A stretch of 9,324 bases of DNA from Actinomycetota bacterium (GCA_003491635.1 DNCG01000038.1:1-9324); one strand, 5' to 3'. Counted from the stretch's first letter, positions 1 through 7,064 are shown. The notes: generated by a model from the letters alone, not told the origin. Numbers and translations: made by a program.

Positions 1-417
1 TTCCCTCAAAGCCAAAAGTCTTTCAATTTCAGCCTTCGGCTCCAAAACGTCGAGGAGGGGTCTTTCCGTAGATTCCTTGACCCGTTCGTAAATGGCAGGT
101 ATAGAGGCCTTGAGGTAGATCAGAAATCCCTTTCTCTTAAGAACTCCGACATTTCTGGGATTTAAAACTGCCCCTCCACCACAGGCGATCACCTGGCCGC
201 CTCGGCCAGAAACCTCAGCCACCGTCTGAGCTTCAAGGGCACGAAAAACCTCCTCACCTTGATCCCGGAAAATCTCCTCGATGCGCTTGTGTGTTCTCTC
301 CTCAATTAAGGAATCGGTATCCACAAAACTTAAGCCCAGTTCCTCAGCCAGTCTTCGCCCCACGCTACTCTTGCCCGAACCCATGAAGCCTATGAGCACG
401 ACGTTTCGCACGCCCAT
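1..417 (-). CDS. aroK: Shikimate kinase (3'-truncated by window edge)
   Basis: Phosphorylates shikimate at the 3-hydroxyl with ATP, the fifth step of the shikimate pathway, in the cytoplasm. The visible 139 residues begin MGVRNVVLIGFMGSGKSSVG. Residues 10-17 are the Walker A loop (GFMGSGKS). D33-T34-D35 is the DxD shikimate/Mg site, R59 matches the shikimate-binding arginine, and G80-G81-G82 is the GGG substrate loop. R119-P120-L121-L122 is the start of the LID region. The family is usually 165-180 aa, so about 30-40 residues lie beyond the left edge. The ATG is chosen because it puts Walker A at the normal distance from the N-terminus; a GGAAAGG purine run lies just upstream. The gene follows aroC by 36 bp and is probably co-transcribed with it. 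AroK and AroL are not separable here; the pilus-linked context favours the aroK name. Confidence 0.93.
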   Translation of the reverse strand, partial: MGVRNVVLIGFMGSGKSSVGRRLAEELGLSFVDTDSLIEERTHKRIEEIFRDQGEEVFRALEAQTVAEVSGRGGQVIACGGGAVLNPRNVGVLKRKGFLIYLKASIPAIYERVKESTERPLLDVLEPKAEIERLLALRE

Positions 418-453
418 TCACCTTTCCGCAAAAATGCTATCATTTGGTAACTA

Positions 454-1605
454 TCATCCCTTCAAGGTTTCGATATAGCCCTGGTAGTTGTGCATGAGTT
501 CATCTAGACTATCTCCACCAAACTTCTCCAGCACTGCGGAGGCTATCTCGATAGCCAGCATGGACTCTCCCACCACCGCCGCGCTGGGGACAGCGCACAC
601 ATCCGCGCGCTCCTTGAAGGCAAAGACCTGCTCTTTGGTAACAATGTCAACGGTCCTCAAGGGCTTCCCTAAAGTGGGAATCGGTTTCATTGCAGCCCGA
701 ACCACTATTGTCTCTCCATTGCTCATTCCACCCTCGATACCACCGGCCCTGTTCGTCTCTCGATGAAATCCCTTCGATGGTGTATAAAATATCTCATCGT
801 GAGAAACCGAGCCCCTCATCCCGGCCAACTCGAAACCGTCCCCTATTTCCACTCCCTTTATCGCCGGGATGCTCATCAGGGCCCTGGCTATGCACCCATC
901 CAGTCTCCTATTCCAGGAGGTGTAACTCCCCAAACCCGGTGGAACCCCGTAGGCCAGAACCTCAAAGACTCCCCCAAGGGAATCCTCATCCTCAACCGCC
1001 TTCCTTATCTCCTTCACCATTGCGTCGCTGGTCTTTTCATCGATGCACCTGACCGGTGAGGCATCTATCTTTTTTAGATCCTCGGGCTTTGGGGTAAAAG
1101 CGATATTCGCCTCGCAAGCCCCAATCCGGACGACATGACTCAAAATGAAGATGTCAAACCCTGAGAGAAGAGTTTTAGCCAACGCTCCAACGGCCACTCG
1201 GGCGGCCGTCTCCCGCGCGCTGGCGCGCTCCAGGATATTGCGAATATCCTTTTGGCCAGTCTTAAAAACTCCCGCCAGATCGGCATGCCCGGGCCTCGGT
1301 TGAGTTATGGCCTCGACCTCTTGAGCGCCCTCGAGAGCCATTGTCTTAGACCAGTTCGCCCAATCTCTGTTCCTGATCAACATGGCTATGGGGCTGCCGA
1401 GTGACTTCCCAAAGCGCACCCCGCTTAGGATTTCCACGCTGTCTTTCTCTATTCTCATCCGCTCGCCTCGCCCCACCCCAAGTTGACGCCTGGCCAGCTC
1501 CGAATCGATCCTCTTTTTGGAAACCTCGACCCCGCAGGGTAGCCCTTCCACAATGATCACCAACGCTGGTCCGTGGGACTCCCCCGCCGTTAAAAATCTA
1601 AGCAT
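454..1605 (-). CDS. aroC: Chorismate synthase
   Basis: Converts 5-enolpyruvylshikimate-3-phosphate to chorismate using reduced FMN, the last common step towards aromatic amino acids and folate. The product is 383 aa, the normal family length. All three signature regions are present. The N-terminal GESHGPAL is at residues 8-15 with H11. The central block from GHADL (106-110) runs through KTGQKDIRNILERASARETA (115-134), with H107. The third block is RETNRAGGIEGGMSNGETI (282-300), and the conserved RADVCAVPSAAVV lies near 333-345. The frame stays open upstream to 1668, but those 21 residues are translated repeat-like DNA. The ATG at 1605 has GGAGG five bases upstream and gives the standard MLRFLTAGESHGPAL start. 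It lies after a terminator, so it probably begins its own unit with the shikimate kinase gene. No anomalies are seen. Confidence 0.97.
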   Translation of the reverse strand: MLRFLTAGESHGPALVIIVEGLPCGVEVSKKRIDSELARRQLGVGRGERMRIEKDSVEILSGVRFGKSLGSPIAMLIRNRDWANWSKTMALEGAQEVEAITQPRPGHADLAGVFKTGQKDIRNILERASARETAARVAVGALAKTLLSGFDIFILSHVVRIGACEANIAFTPKPEDLKKIDASPVRCIDEKTSDAMVKEIRKAVEDEDSLGGVFEVLAYGVPPGLGSYTSWNRRLDGCIARALMSIPAIKGVEIGDGFELAGMRGSVSHDEIFYTPSKGFHRETNRAGGIEGGMSNGETIVVRAAMKPIPTLGKPLRTVDIVTKEQVFAFKERADVCAVPSAAVVGESMLAIEIASAVLEKFGGDSLDELMHNYQGYIETLKG

Positions 1606-1610
1606 CTTCG

Positions 1611-1615
1611 CCTCC
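1611..1615 (-). promoter_or_regulatory. Ribosome binding site deciding the aroC start
   Basis: GGAGG on the minus strand, five bases before the ATG at 1605. It selects this start over the in-frame ATG at 1668, which would add a 21-residue extension with no family counterpart. Confidence 0.8.
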
Positions 1616-1630
1616 CAACACTCCCAATAT

Positions 1631-1658
1631 GTAGAATGAAGAATGCAAAATGAAAAAT
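1631..1658. repeat. Four-copy degenerate 7-bp tandem repeat
   Basis: On the plus strand the units are GTAGAAT, GAAGAAT, GCAAAAT and GAAAAAT, each seven bases with no gaps, followed by a partial GA. It fills most of the space between the pil terminator and the aroC ribosome binding site. Short heptameric tandem arrays of this kind are dispersed in some bacterial genomes. Whether this one is part of a dispersed family cannot be seen from one copy. Confidence 0.6.
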
Positions 1659-1669
1659 GACACAGCAAA

Positions 1670-1715
1670 ATCCAAAAAGAAATAAAGAAACGGCACCCGT
1701 GAGGAGTGCCGTTTC
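1670..1715 (-). terminator. Rho-independent terminator of the pilMNOP unit
   Basis: A perfect 10-bp stem (GAAACGGCAC, 1687-1696, pairing with GTGCCGTTTC, 1706-1715) encloses a 9-base loop. Read on the minus strand, it is followed by a T-rich run (TTTATTTCTTTTT). On the plus strand the base after the stem is not T-rich in the same way, so the direction is minus. It starts 25 bp after the stop of the pilP-like gene and precedes aroC. Confidence 0.88.
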
Positions 1716-1740
1716 ACCTGCCAAGCCTTGGAAGTTGAAC

Positions 1741-2295
1741 CTACTTCAATATCTCCTCACCAAGCCTAAGTGTAATTCTATCATCTCCATACAAAAGGAC
1801 AACACTATCCGTGCCGATGGAGAGCACCTGATAAGGTGATTCGTTCACCCTATCGCCCTCCGTGACCTTATACACCGCATCCCCGTACCTGATAGAGGCA
1901 TATGTCACACCATCCTCCACGAAAATATCGTCCAGCGCAAGGGGAACGGGCCCAGCGGTGGGAGTGGTCGGTTCGGCGACGGTCTCCGTGGTTGGTGCAG
2001 TAATCAAGGGTTTGAAGGGATCCTTGTACTCATATATCTCATAACCCTCGGCCGGCGCGGGAACGGTCGTCTCCGCCGCCTCCTCGGGAGCAGCTTCTTC
2101 AGCTTTGGGAGGTGGCTGAACCGCTCTCTCGGGAACCTGCGGGGCCCTACCTAAAAGGAAAAAGAACAAAAACCCCATGCCAAGCACGAACACCACCAGA
2201 GTTGCTACAACAATCAAGGTAACTCTCTTGCCCTTTGGCGTTTCCAAAAACTCCTTGATCTTAGCCACGGAGATATTCTTTACTTCTATTGCCAT
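1741..2295 (-). CDS. PilP-like type IV pilus assembly protein, membrane-anchored
   Basis: A 184-aa bitopic protein. Residues 1-24 are a basic cytoplasmic segment and about 25-48 are a strongly hydrophobic transmembrane helix. Residues 50-85 are a Pro/Ala/Glu linker. Then comes Y90-K91-D92-P93-F94, matching the DPF motif of PilP proteins, a second Thr/Pro linker (100-117), and a compact beta domain (about 120-184). That domain has the PilP/GspC pattern: a short strand, 'YKVTEGDRV' (142-150), then 'VLSIGTDSVVLLYGDDRITLRL' split over 157-178. In diderms PilP is a lipoprotein that links PilN/PilO to the PilQ secretin. Here there is no lipobox cysteine and no secretin gene. Its AGGAGG site overlaps the pilO stop codon, so it should be translated with pilO. 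The PilP assignment rests on context, DPF and the C-terminal pattern; a GspC-like name would also be defensible. Confidence 0.75.
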   Translation of the reverse strand: MAIEVKNISVAKIKEFLETPKGKRVTLIVVATLVVFVLGMGFLFFFLLGRAPQVPERAVQPPPKAEEAAPEEAAETTVPAPAEGYEIYEYKDPFKPLITAPTTETVAEPTTPTAGPVPLALDDIFVEDGVTYASIRYGDAVYKVTEGDRVNESPYQVLSIGTDSVVLLYGDDRITLRLGEEILK

Positions 2296-2299
2296 CTTG

Positions 2300-2305
2300 C
2301 CTCCT
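2300..2305 (-). promoter_or_regulatory. Strong ribosome binding site of the pilP-like gene, overlapping the pilO stop
   Basis: AGGAGG on the minus strand, four bases before the ATG at 2295. It shares bases with the pilO TAG stop (2304-2306), an arrangement typical of translational coupling. Confidence 0.7.
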
Positions 2306-2933
2306 ATGTACCAGGCGGAGTCTCAGCTCCTCCCGCCCCGGTTCCCCCACCCTCGGCCGGAGGTTGACTTTGAGCCGGCTGTGACACCTGTGACGCCCCA
2401 CCCACTGTAAACGCCTTAGCACTTATGGATGCGGACAGTTCAGGATAGTCCGAGACACCGATATCGACGCTATCCACCCGTACCTCGCGGCTGAGACCCT
2501 CCAGCCGATACAGAAAATCGACTACATCAAAGAATGTCCCGGAGATCGATATACCCAGTGACAATTCCGAATAACCCTCTTGGGGAGCCAGCTCCCCGGG
2601 AGAGATGGAGATAAAATCAATTCCAGCCTCATTCGCCGTATCCTGCAGGGTTATCAAAAGGGAGGGGAGATCCGGGTCCTCAGGAAACCTCTGGTTAAGC
2701 TTTAGCCGCTCCTTTTCTATCTCCATCGCCTCTGCCTTAATGGCCTGAAGACGAGCCAAATTAAGCTTCGCCGCTTCCAGCTTCTTCCCCCCTTCTCGCT
2801 GCTGAGCTCGAAGTTGGCCCACTTGGTTAATCTTCGGCCGCAGAACAAAAACCCCGAAAAGGACTACGACGAGGAGCGTAACCCCAACCACGAGTATGAT
2901 GCGCTGTTTAAAAGTGAGATTTTTTAAGTTCAT
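2304..2933 (-). CDS. pilO: Type IV pilus inner-membrane platform protein PilO
   Basis: A 209-aa bitopic protein that pairs with PilN in the T4P alignment complex. The short cytoplasmic N-terminus MNLKNLTFKQ is followed by a transmembrane helix (about 12-31). A coiled-coil stretch rich in Lys, Glu and Ala runs over 36-80. The ferredoxin-like domain (about 88-177) contains 'LPSLLITLQDTANEAGI' and 'GTFFDVVDFLYRLEGLSR', the usual PilO hallmarks. Residues 178-209 are a Gln/Pro/Gly-rich, probably disordered tail, longer than in many PilO proteins. The frame is open to 2996 inside pilN. The ATG at 2933 is chosen because it gives the canonical cytoplasmic start and lies 7 bp after the pilN stop, with AGGA just upstream. 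Co-transcribed with pilM, pilN and the pilP-like gene. Confidence 0.9.
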   Translation of the reverse strand: MNLKNLTFKQRIILVVGVTLLVVVLFGVFVLRPKINQVGQLRAQQREGGKKLEAAKLNLARLQAIKAEAMEIEKERLKLNQRFPEDPDLPSLLITLQDTANEAGIDFISISPGELAPQEGYSELSLGISISGTFFDVVDFLYRLEGLSREVRVDSVDIGVSDYPELSASISAKAFTVGGASQVSQPAQSQPPAEGGGTGAGGAETPPGT

Positions 2934-2940
2934 CCGTCCT

Positions 2941-3552
2941 TTACTCCCCTGTAGTCTTTGCCGGCGGGGCAGTTGCAGGGGCAATCTCATCAACACTTAG
3001 CTTGGTGGTCGTCCCAAACTGTATCGCCGGCTGTCCTTCAACCTCACTTTTGGAAGAGCTGGTAAGCCAAATGTCGACGATCCCCTTCACCTCTCCCAAA
3101 CGCACCATCCATTTGGCAACCGGCTTGTGCCCAAAATCAGGTTTGTCAAAGGCATAATCTATGGCAAAACCAGACAGGGTCAAACCGTCCTCGCTACCGC
3201 TGAAGGAGATCAACCAAACATCGCTGGGAATGACCATGCTGATTCCATTCAAAATCTTGTGCCAGGGCACCTCGCCGGCCATGGCCTTGTCCACAATTTC
3301 CTTTCTCGTTTGAAGCTCACCCTTTTTCTTCTCGTATATTTCGTACTCCTTTACCACCTCGCTGAGCTTCTGGGTCTCCACCTGGATGCTGACCAGCTGT
3401 CGCTCCTCCAGACCCACCAACCAGGAATAATAACCATAAATGCCGGTCAGAATGATCACCAGTGTCACTACTCCAATGATCATATAGAAGAGTGCTTTCT
3501 CGGCCCTTCTTTTCTCGCAAATTTCCGGAGGAAGCAGATTTATACCGATCAT
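2941..3552 (-). CDS. pilN: Type IV pilus inner-membrane platform protein PilN
   Basis: A 203-aa bitopic protein. The N-terminus MIGINLLPPE carries the INLLP segment (residues 4-8) that docks in the PilM groove in studied systems. Basic residues (13-19) precede a transmembrane helix at about 21-44. A coiled coil follows (about 48-92) with 'QVETQKLSEVVKEYEIYEKK'. The C-terminal domain has the PilN ferredoxin-like pattern: 'HKILNGISMVIPSDVWLISF' around 98-117, then beta strands. The last 15 residues are Ala/Pro/Thr-rich and probably disordered. The ATG overlaps the pilM stop by 4 bases (ATGA, 3549-3552), indicating translational coupling. It is expected to bridge cytoplasmic PilM to PilO outside the membrane. 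Confidence 0.93.
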   Translation of the reverse strand: MIGINLLPPEICEKRRAEKALFYMIIGVVTLVIILTGIYGYYSWLVGLEERQLVSIQVETQKLSEVVKEYEIYEKKKGELQTRKEIVDKAMAGEVPWHKILNGISMVIPSDVWLISFSGSEDGLTLSGFAIDYAFDKPDFGHKPVAKWMVRLGEVKGIVDIWLTSSSKSEVEGQPAIQFGTTTKLSVDEIAPATAPPAKTTGE

Positions 3553-4679
3553 TCTTCAAACCTCCGCAAAGCAAGACCGATGCAAATGGCCAAGGAAAGC
3601 TCCTCCTGCTCTAATTCCTCTCTTGAAAGCCCGGGGGCCACCTGAACTTTTTGAAGGGGATGCCCCAACTCCACCGTTGTCTGTAGGCCAGACTCAAGAT
3701 GGGAAGTCAGGTTGCTCATCCTGGCACCTCCGCCACTTAGTATAACCCTCCGAATGCCCTTGACCTGGGACCGCTGACTTAAGTAGTAATCAAATGACCG
3801 ACGAATCTCGGCCACAAACTTACCAACCTCACTCCCCAAAGTTTCTTGAGCAGCCTTGATCCGCTCTGCCTGCTTGGTCGATTTCTTTCCCCTCTTTTTG
3901 TCCTTTTCTTGAAGAGAAGATAATCCAGCCGTCACCTTCAACTCCTCTGCCTCATCGAAAGATATGCTCAGAGATTCCTCTAAAGCCCGGGTGAAAGTGT
4001 TTCCAGCTAGAGAAGTAACTCGGGTGAAGCGGGGGATGCCCTTCTCGACGACGACAATGTTGGTAATTCCCGCCCCGATATTGATTAAGGCGATTGCCTC
4101 TTCCTCCCCTTCCGCGGGAACTACGGAAGGCGCCTCCAATAGAGATCGGATTACGGCAAAAGAAGAAACATCTATGACCTCGGCTTTTAAGCCGGCATTT
4201 TCCACGGCAATGACATTGTTCTGAATCATATCCTTCTGGGCAGCCACCAGAAGGACCTCCATCATGCGTGCCTCATTTTCGCCCACGAACTCCCCAACCA
4301 CCTGAAAATCGAGGATTGCCTCTTCCACGGGAATGGGGATGTAATCCTGAGCTTGATACTGGATGGCTCCCTTGAGCTCGTCCTTTTCCATATAGGGGAG
4401 TTCGACGAGGCGGACGACGACCTTTTGATTAGCCACCCCGATGATAACCCCCTTATTCCTCAAGCCGATCTTCTTCCAGAGATCGGCCAGGGAACGAGAG
4501 ACCGCCTCCACATCCAATACCTCGCCCTCCACAACAGCCCCAACGGGGATCTTGATGCTGCCGTAGTTCACGAGCGTGGGCGAGCCGGAAACGGACTTGA
4601 GCTGAGCCACCCGGAAGGTGTTCGTCCCGATGTCCAAACCTATGGATACTAAGCCTTTACCAAATGAAAAAATGCCCAA
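3549..4679 (-). CDS. pilM: Type IV pilus assembly actin-like ATPase PilM
   Basis: A cytoplasmic 376-aa protein of the actin/FtsA-like fold that binds the PilN N-terminus and connects the platform to the pilus motor. Phosphate-1 motif LDIGTN is at 15-20, phosphate-2 INIGAGITN at 199-207, and the adenosine motif LSGGGARMSNL at 314-324. The family motif 'GVANQKVVVRLVELPYM' spans 81-97, and the PilM-type 'AIQYQAQDYIPIPVEEAILD' spans 105-124. A Lys-rich insertion (259-271) lies between subdomains. Length is slightly above the usual 350 aa. The start is TTG at 4679: GGGAGG lies six bases upstream and no other start keeps the phosphate-1 loop. It follows a 203-bp leader, so it appears to be the first gene of the pilMNOP unit. 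The stop overlaps pilN. Confidence 0.95.
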   Translation of the reverse strand: MGIFSFGKGLVSIGLDIGTNTFRVAQLKSVSGSPTLVNYGSIKIPVGAVVEGEVLDVEAVSRSLADLWKKIGLRNKGVIIGVANQKVVVRLVELPYMEKDELKGAIQYQAQDYIPIPVEEAILDFQVVGEFVGENEARMMEVLLVAAQKDMIQNNVIAVENAGLKAEVIDVSSFAVIRSLLEAPSVVPAEGEEEAIALINIGAGITNIVVVEKGIPRFTRVTSLAGNTFTRALEESLSISFDEAEELKVTAGLSSLQEKDKKRGKKSTKQAERIKAAQETLGSEVGKFVAEIRRSFDYYLSQRSQVKGIRRVILSGGGARMSNLTSHLESGLQTTVELGHPLQKVQVAPGLSREELEQEELSLAICIGLALRRFEE

Positions 4680-4685
4680 ATCAAC

Positions 4686-4691
4686 CCTCCC
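4686..4691 (-). promoter_or_regulatory. Ribosome binding site selecting the TTG start of pilM
   Basis: GGGAGG on the minus strand, six bases before TTG (4677-4679). There is no ATG or GTG near the correct N-terminus, so this site supports the rare start codon. Confidence 0.7.
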
Positions 4692-4709
4692 GCGATCGTA
4701 GTCTCAACG

Positions 4710-4718
4710 ATTCTACCA
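4710..4718 (-). promoter_or_regulatory. Possible extended -10 promoter for pilMNOP
   Basis: On the minus strand TGG is followed directly by TAGAAT, a TGn extended -10 with five of six consensus bases. Transcription would start near 4703, giving an untranslated leader of about 24 bases with the ribosome binding site well placed. No good -35 hexamer is seen 16-18 bases upstream, which extended -10 promoters can tolerate. Confidence 0.35.
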
Positions 4719-4829
4719 CAAAGGTAAATCCAGTTCTTCCGCTATTCCTTTAGGGCGGGGCAATGGTCAATTTCGTATAAATTTTAAGTACCCTATTCGT
4801 TAAAAATCCTTATTTTCCTTTTTTTCGGA

Positions 4830-4876
4830 CAATTTTTTCCACTTCACCTCTATTATTGGCAAATTTTCGCTTCACT
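4830..4876 (-). repeat. Pair of imperfect direct repeats in the pilM leader
   Basis: On the minus strand AGTGAAGCGAAAATTTG (4876-4860) recurs as GGTGAAGTGGAAAAAATTG (4848-4830), about 28 to 30 bp apart, or close to three helical turns. The shared core is GTGAAG, one base, G, an A run, then TTG. The surrounding 4790-4880 stretch is very AT-rich. The repeats could be regulator sites, or chance in AT-rich DNA. No convincing terminator hairpin is seen after the PilX-like gene here. Confidence 0.35.
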
Positions 4877-4882
4877 TTAGGG

Positions 4883-6328
4883 TTAACCCTCCCGCCAGGT
4901 GGTGTAGTCCAGCGTCACACCCGATATCGCATCAAAGACGCTCTCCACCCCCTCCTTCGGGATGGCACCCCTGTCGTAAATCAGCCATAGTTGCTTCTTA
5001 ATGTTACTGAAGAGGAGTTGACCATCGGGGTTCTGGAGATCGCCGGCGATGATGCTCCCCCGAATCCTTATTCGGCGACCGCCGCCCTCGGTTTGAAAGC
5101 GGATTCTCTCCCGGGAGAAGACAACTCCCTCGAGATCGATATTGTAATTCGAGGGGCCACTGCCGTAGTCAGACTCTATTTCTAGTTCATACCTGGAAAG
5201 TAGGATACTAGACAAGCCCTCGCCGAGACGAAAGACGTGGTCATTCACCTTAGTTTGGGCGTTGCTGTAGAGCTCGATGTTTTTGCCCAAATAGGTATAC
5301 CTCGAATTGTTGTTCCCCTCGATGATCAAGGCATCCACACTTCTACTTGGCCTGTCATCATCTCCACCCCCGGCGATGATTTTGATCTTACCACCAGCAG
5401 CATCGCCGATGGTGGAATCCTGAATGGTGATGTTCCCATAGGCGACGATCGTCGCCGCAGTCGTGGTACTGTCGCAGGTCACTGTGGCATTGTTGATGGT
5501 CAAATTGCCCTTGAAGTAGCGCTTTTCGCCTCCCGTAAGATTGTAAGTCCCCGTCCAGGTTGTATTTCCAGCCGTCCCGATGGTGCTGGCCATGCGAATC
5601 TCAGCCTCATAAGAGGTGGTTCGAAAGCTTGGAAGTCCCAGCGGGGTATAAGTTTCCTTCTCCTTCCACTGTGCTATTGGGTACTCCCTTACGCCAGCTA
5701 CATACTTGTTCGAGGTTGGCCGAACGCCATTGGGAGCATAAGCGTAGCCCAGATAGTTTGAGCTCGTGGTCGTCTCCCGAATATTTAAAACCCATCCATG
5801 AATCGTTAGGGAACCTTGATTCGTGCAAACGACGACCATCGTTGTCTCGGTGGTATCATTGCACATGAAGACATTGACTTCAGCATCAGGATTGTTGTCA
5901 GTGCCGGGTATCTCGTTCGATCTGGCGGCGGTCACAGCCCTCTGAAGCGACAGGGGCAACTCTTCTTGTTTTGTGCGGACCCTTATCCTCCTGGTCACAC
6001 TGCCGGCAGTTCCCAGCGAGGTGAGCAAGCTCGTATTGGAATCGTAGGTTGTATAGTAGCTACCGGCTCCCAGGACGGTCTGGGTGGTCTCGCTTCCTAC
6101 CGCTCCCGAGCGATTGTTGTTCAGATTCCAGAGGGCGTGGTTTATTCCAGCCTCGGCCAGGTAATAAGCGCGGGTGAATTCGGCGTGCTTCCTGATCATG
6201 GTCATCTCGTGACTGACCATTTCAAGAAGAGCGGCTCCCAAAATCGTCAAGATCAAAGCCACGCCCAGGGCAAAACCCATCGTATAACCCTTCTCCTCAA
6301 CTATCCTGCGCCTCAGCCAATCAAACAT
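4883..6328 (-). CDS. Large PilX-like minor pseudopilin with beta-rich C-terminal region
   Basis: A 481-aa protein with a class III/IV-type signal: a 14-residue basic leader ending EEKG, then YTMGFALGVALILTILGAAL (15-34) as the membrane/packing helix. It lacks Glu at mature position 5 (Phe there), as in PilX_N-domain proteins. The family hallmark 'YYLAEAGINHALWNL' follows at 55-69. The rest is Ser/Thr/Asn/Gly-rich and looks like beta-solenoid or sandwich: repeated short strands such as 'RYFKGNLTINNATV', 'ATIVAYGNITIQDSTIG' and 'GKIKIIAGGGDDD'. The protein ends TTWREG. A GTG at 6364 is also in frame, but the ATG at 6328 gives a better leader and lies 14 bp after the PilW-like stop, with GGTGG upstream. 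Likely a pilus-tip or priming subunit. I do not recognise the C-terminal region as a named domain. Confidence 0.8.
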   Translation of the reverse strand: MFDWLRRRIVEEKGYTMGFALGVALILTILGAALLEMVSHEMTMIRKHAEFTRAYYLAEAGINHALWNLNNNRSGAVGSETTQTVLGAGSYYTTYDSNTSLLTSLGTAGSVTRRIRVRTKQEELPLSLQRAVTAARSNEIPGTDNNPDAEVNVFMCNDTTETTMVVVCTNQGSLTIHGWVLNIRETTTSSNYLGYAYAPNGVRPTSNKYVAGVREYPIAQWKEKETYTPLGLPSFRTTSYEAEIRMASTIGTAGNTTWTGTYNLTGGEKRYFKGNLTINNATVTCDSTTTAATIVAYGNITIQDSTIGDAAGGKIKIIAGGGDDDRPSRSVDALIIEGNNNSRYTYLGKNIELYSNAQTKVNDHVFRLGEGLSSILLSRYELEIESDYGSGPSNYNIDLEGVVFSRERIRFQTEGGGRRIRIRGSIIAGDLQNPDGQLLFSNIKKQLWLIYDRGAIPKEGVESVFDAISGVTLDYTTWREG

Positions 6329-6342
6329 CTCGCACCACCAGT

Positions 6343-7056
6343 TCACTTCTTCCTCAACCTGCACTTGTTCTTAAGCGTGTAGGCCGCCGGACGCTTCCCC
6401 GGATCCCTGTCCACTATCAAGGTGATGGTGATCAATCTGGTATCGGGAAGCGCCTTATCCCCGACAAAGACGGGAGTGGGTACCGACCTGTTCGTGATAT
6501 ATCTCGCCAGGACGGTGCTGGTGGTGCTGTCCGTCCTGGTCAAAGTCTCGTTCGAGAGAGAGACGGTCACCGTCTCATCGTGGGTGTAATCTGCGGTAAC
6601 CTCATCGGTCACATCGTAGTTGAAGGTAACCTTGCCATTCGTGTAATCCACGGAATATTCGATAGATGGACGGGGTATCCCGGCGCGATAGATGGTCGGT
6701 GTCGCCGCCCCCGTCCACCCCATCCAGGGCTCGTGCACCGCCGGACCAAACGTCCGCAGAGGATTAGTGGAGGTATCCGGTGCCAAGACCTCCCCGCTCA
6801 CCGGTATCCCCCTAAGCGTTAGACTATAATCGGATAAAGCCGTCACCTCATAGCACTCCCTGAGCTCCTGGGCTATCCTGAGCATCGCAACCCTGGCGCT
6901 CCGCTGGGCCTCAATCTGCCTGTCGCTCAGGTCCCAAATATCTTCCCCACCGATAAAAAGGGTATAGACCCCACCCAGAACCATCCAGAGAACTCCCACC
7001 GCCACGAGCAATTCAACGAGAGTGTAACCCCTATCTTTTTTAAAGAAGGTCAGCAT
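6343..7056 (-). CDS. PilW-like minor prepilin
   Basis: A 237-aa prepilin. The leader MLTFFKKDRG is followed by the cleavage site G10/Y11 and the mature helix YTLVELLVAVGVLWMVLGGV, with the conserved Glu at mature position 5 (E15). 'QRSARVAMLRIAQELRECY' continues the alpha-helix as in PilW and GspJ proteins. The C-terminal half is beta-rich with many Thr and Asp residues. Near the C-terminus 'TRLITITLIVDRDPGKRPAA' precedes a final KCRLRKK, similar in layout to the end of the PilW-like protein at the right edge. The start is uncertain: an in-frame TTG at 7068 overlaps the preceding stop by 4 bases, but its GGAGG is only one base away. The ATG at 7056 gives a typical 10-residue leader and has AGGAG close upstream. 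Probably translated together with the PilV-like gene. Confidence 0.85.
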   Translation of the reverse strand: MLTFFKKDRGYTLVELLVAVGVLWMVLGGVYTLFIGGEDIWDLSDRQIEAQRSARVAMLRIAQELRECYEVTALSDYSLTLRGIPVSGEVLAPDTSTNPLRTFGPAVHEPWMGWTGAATPTIYRAGIPRPSIEYSVDYTNGKVTFNYDVTDEVTADYTHDETVTVSLSNETLTRTDSTTSTVLARYITNRSVPTPVFVGDKALPDTRLITITLIVDRDPGKRPAAYTLKNKCRLRKK

Positions 7057-7064
7057 GGCTCCTC

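Noticed and set aside
1606..1668. Upstream extension of aroC to an ATG at 1668
   Set aside because: The added residues are translated heptamer-repeat DNA, absent from chorismate synthases, and the ATG at 1605 has a proper ribosome binding site.
3127..3645. 172-codon plus-strand reading frame opposite pilN
   Set aside because: It lies entirely opposite well-supported pilN and the end of pilM, has no family resemblance, and has a composition typical of antisense shadows.
4704..4719. Sigma-54-like promoter (TGG, eight bases, TTG on the minus strand) before pilM
   Set aside because: It lacks the C of the -24 element and the GC of the -12 element. The same bases are better explained by an extended -10 element.
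4765..4770. TTGACC as a -35 box in the pilM leader
   Set aside because: No acceptable -10 hexamer lies 16-18 bases downstream, and the TAGAAT element is far too distant from it.
5237..6382. Several long plus-strand reading frames opposite the second PilX-like gene
   Set aside because: They mirror a real prepilin gene, overlap one another and have no upstream signals or recognisable domains.
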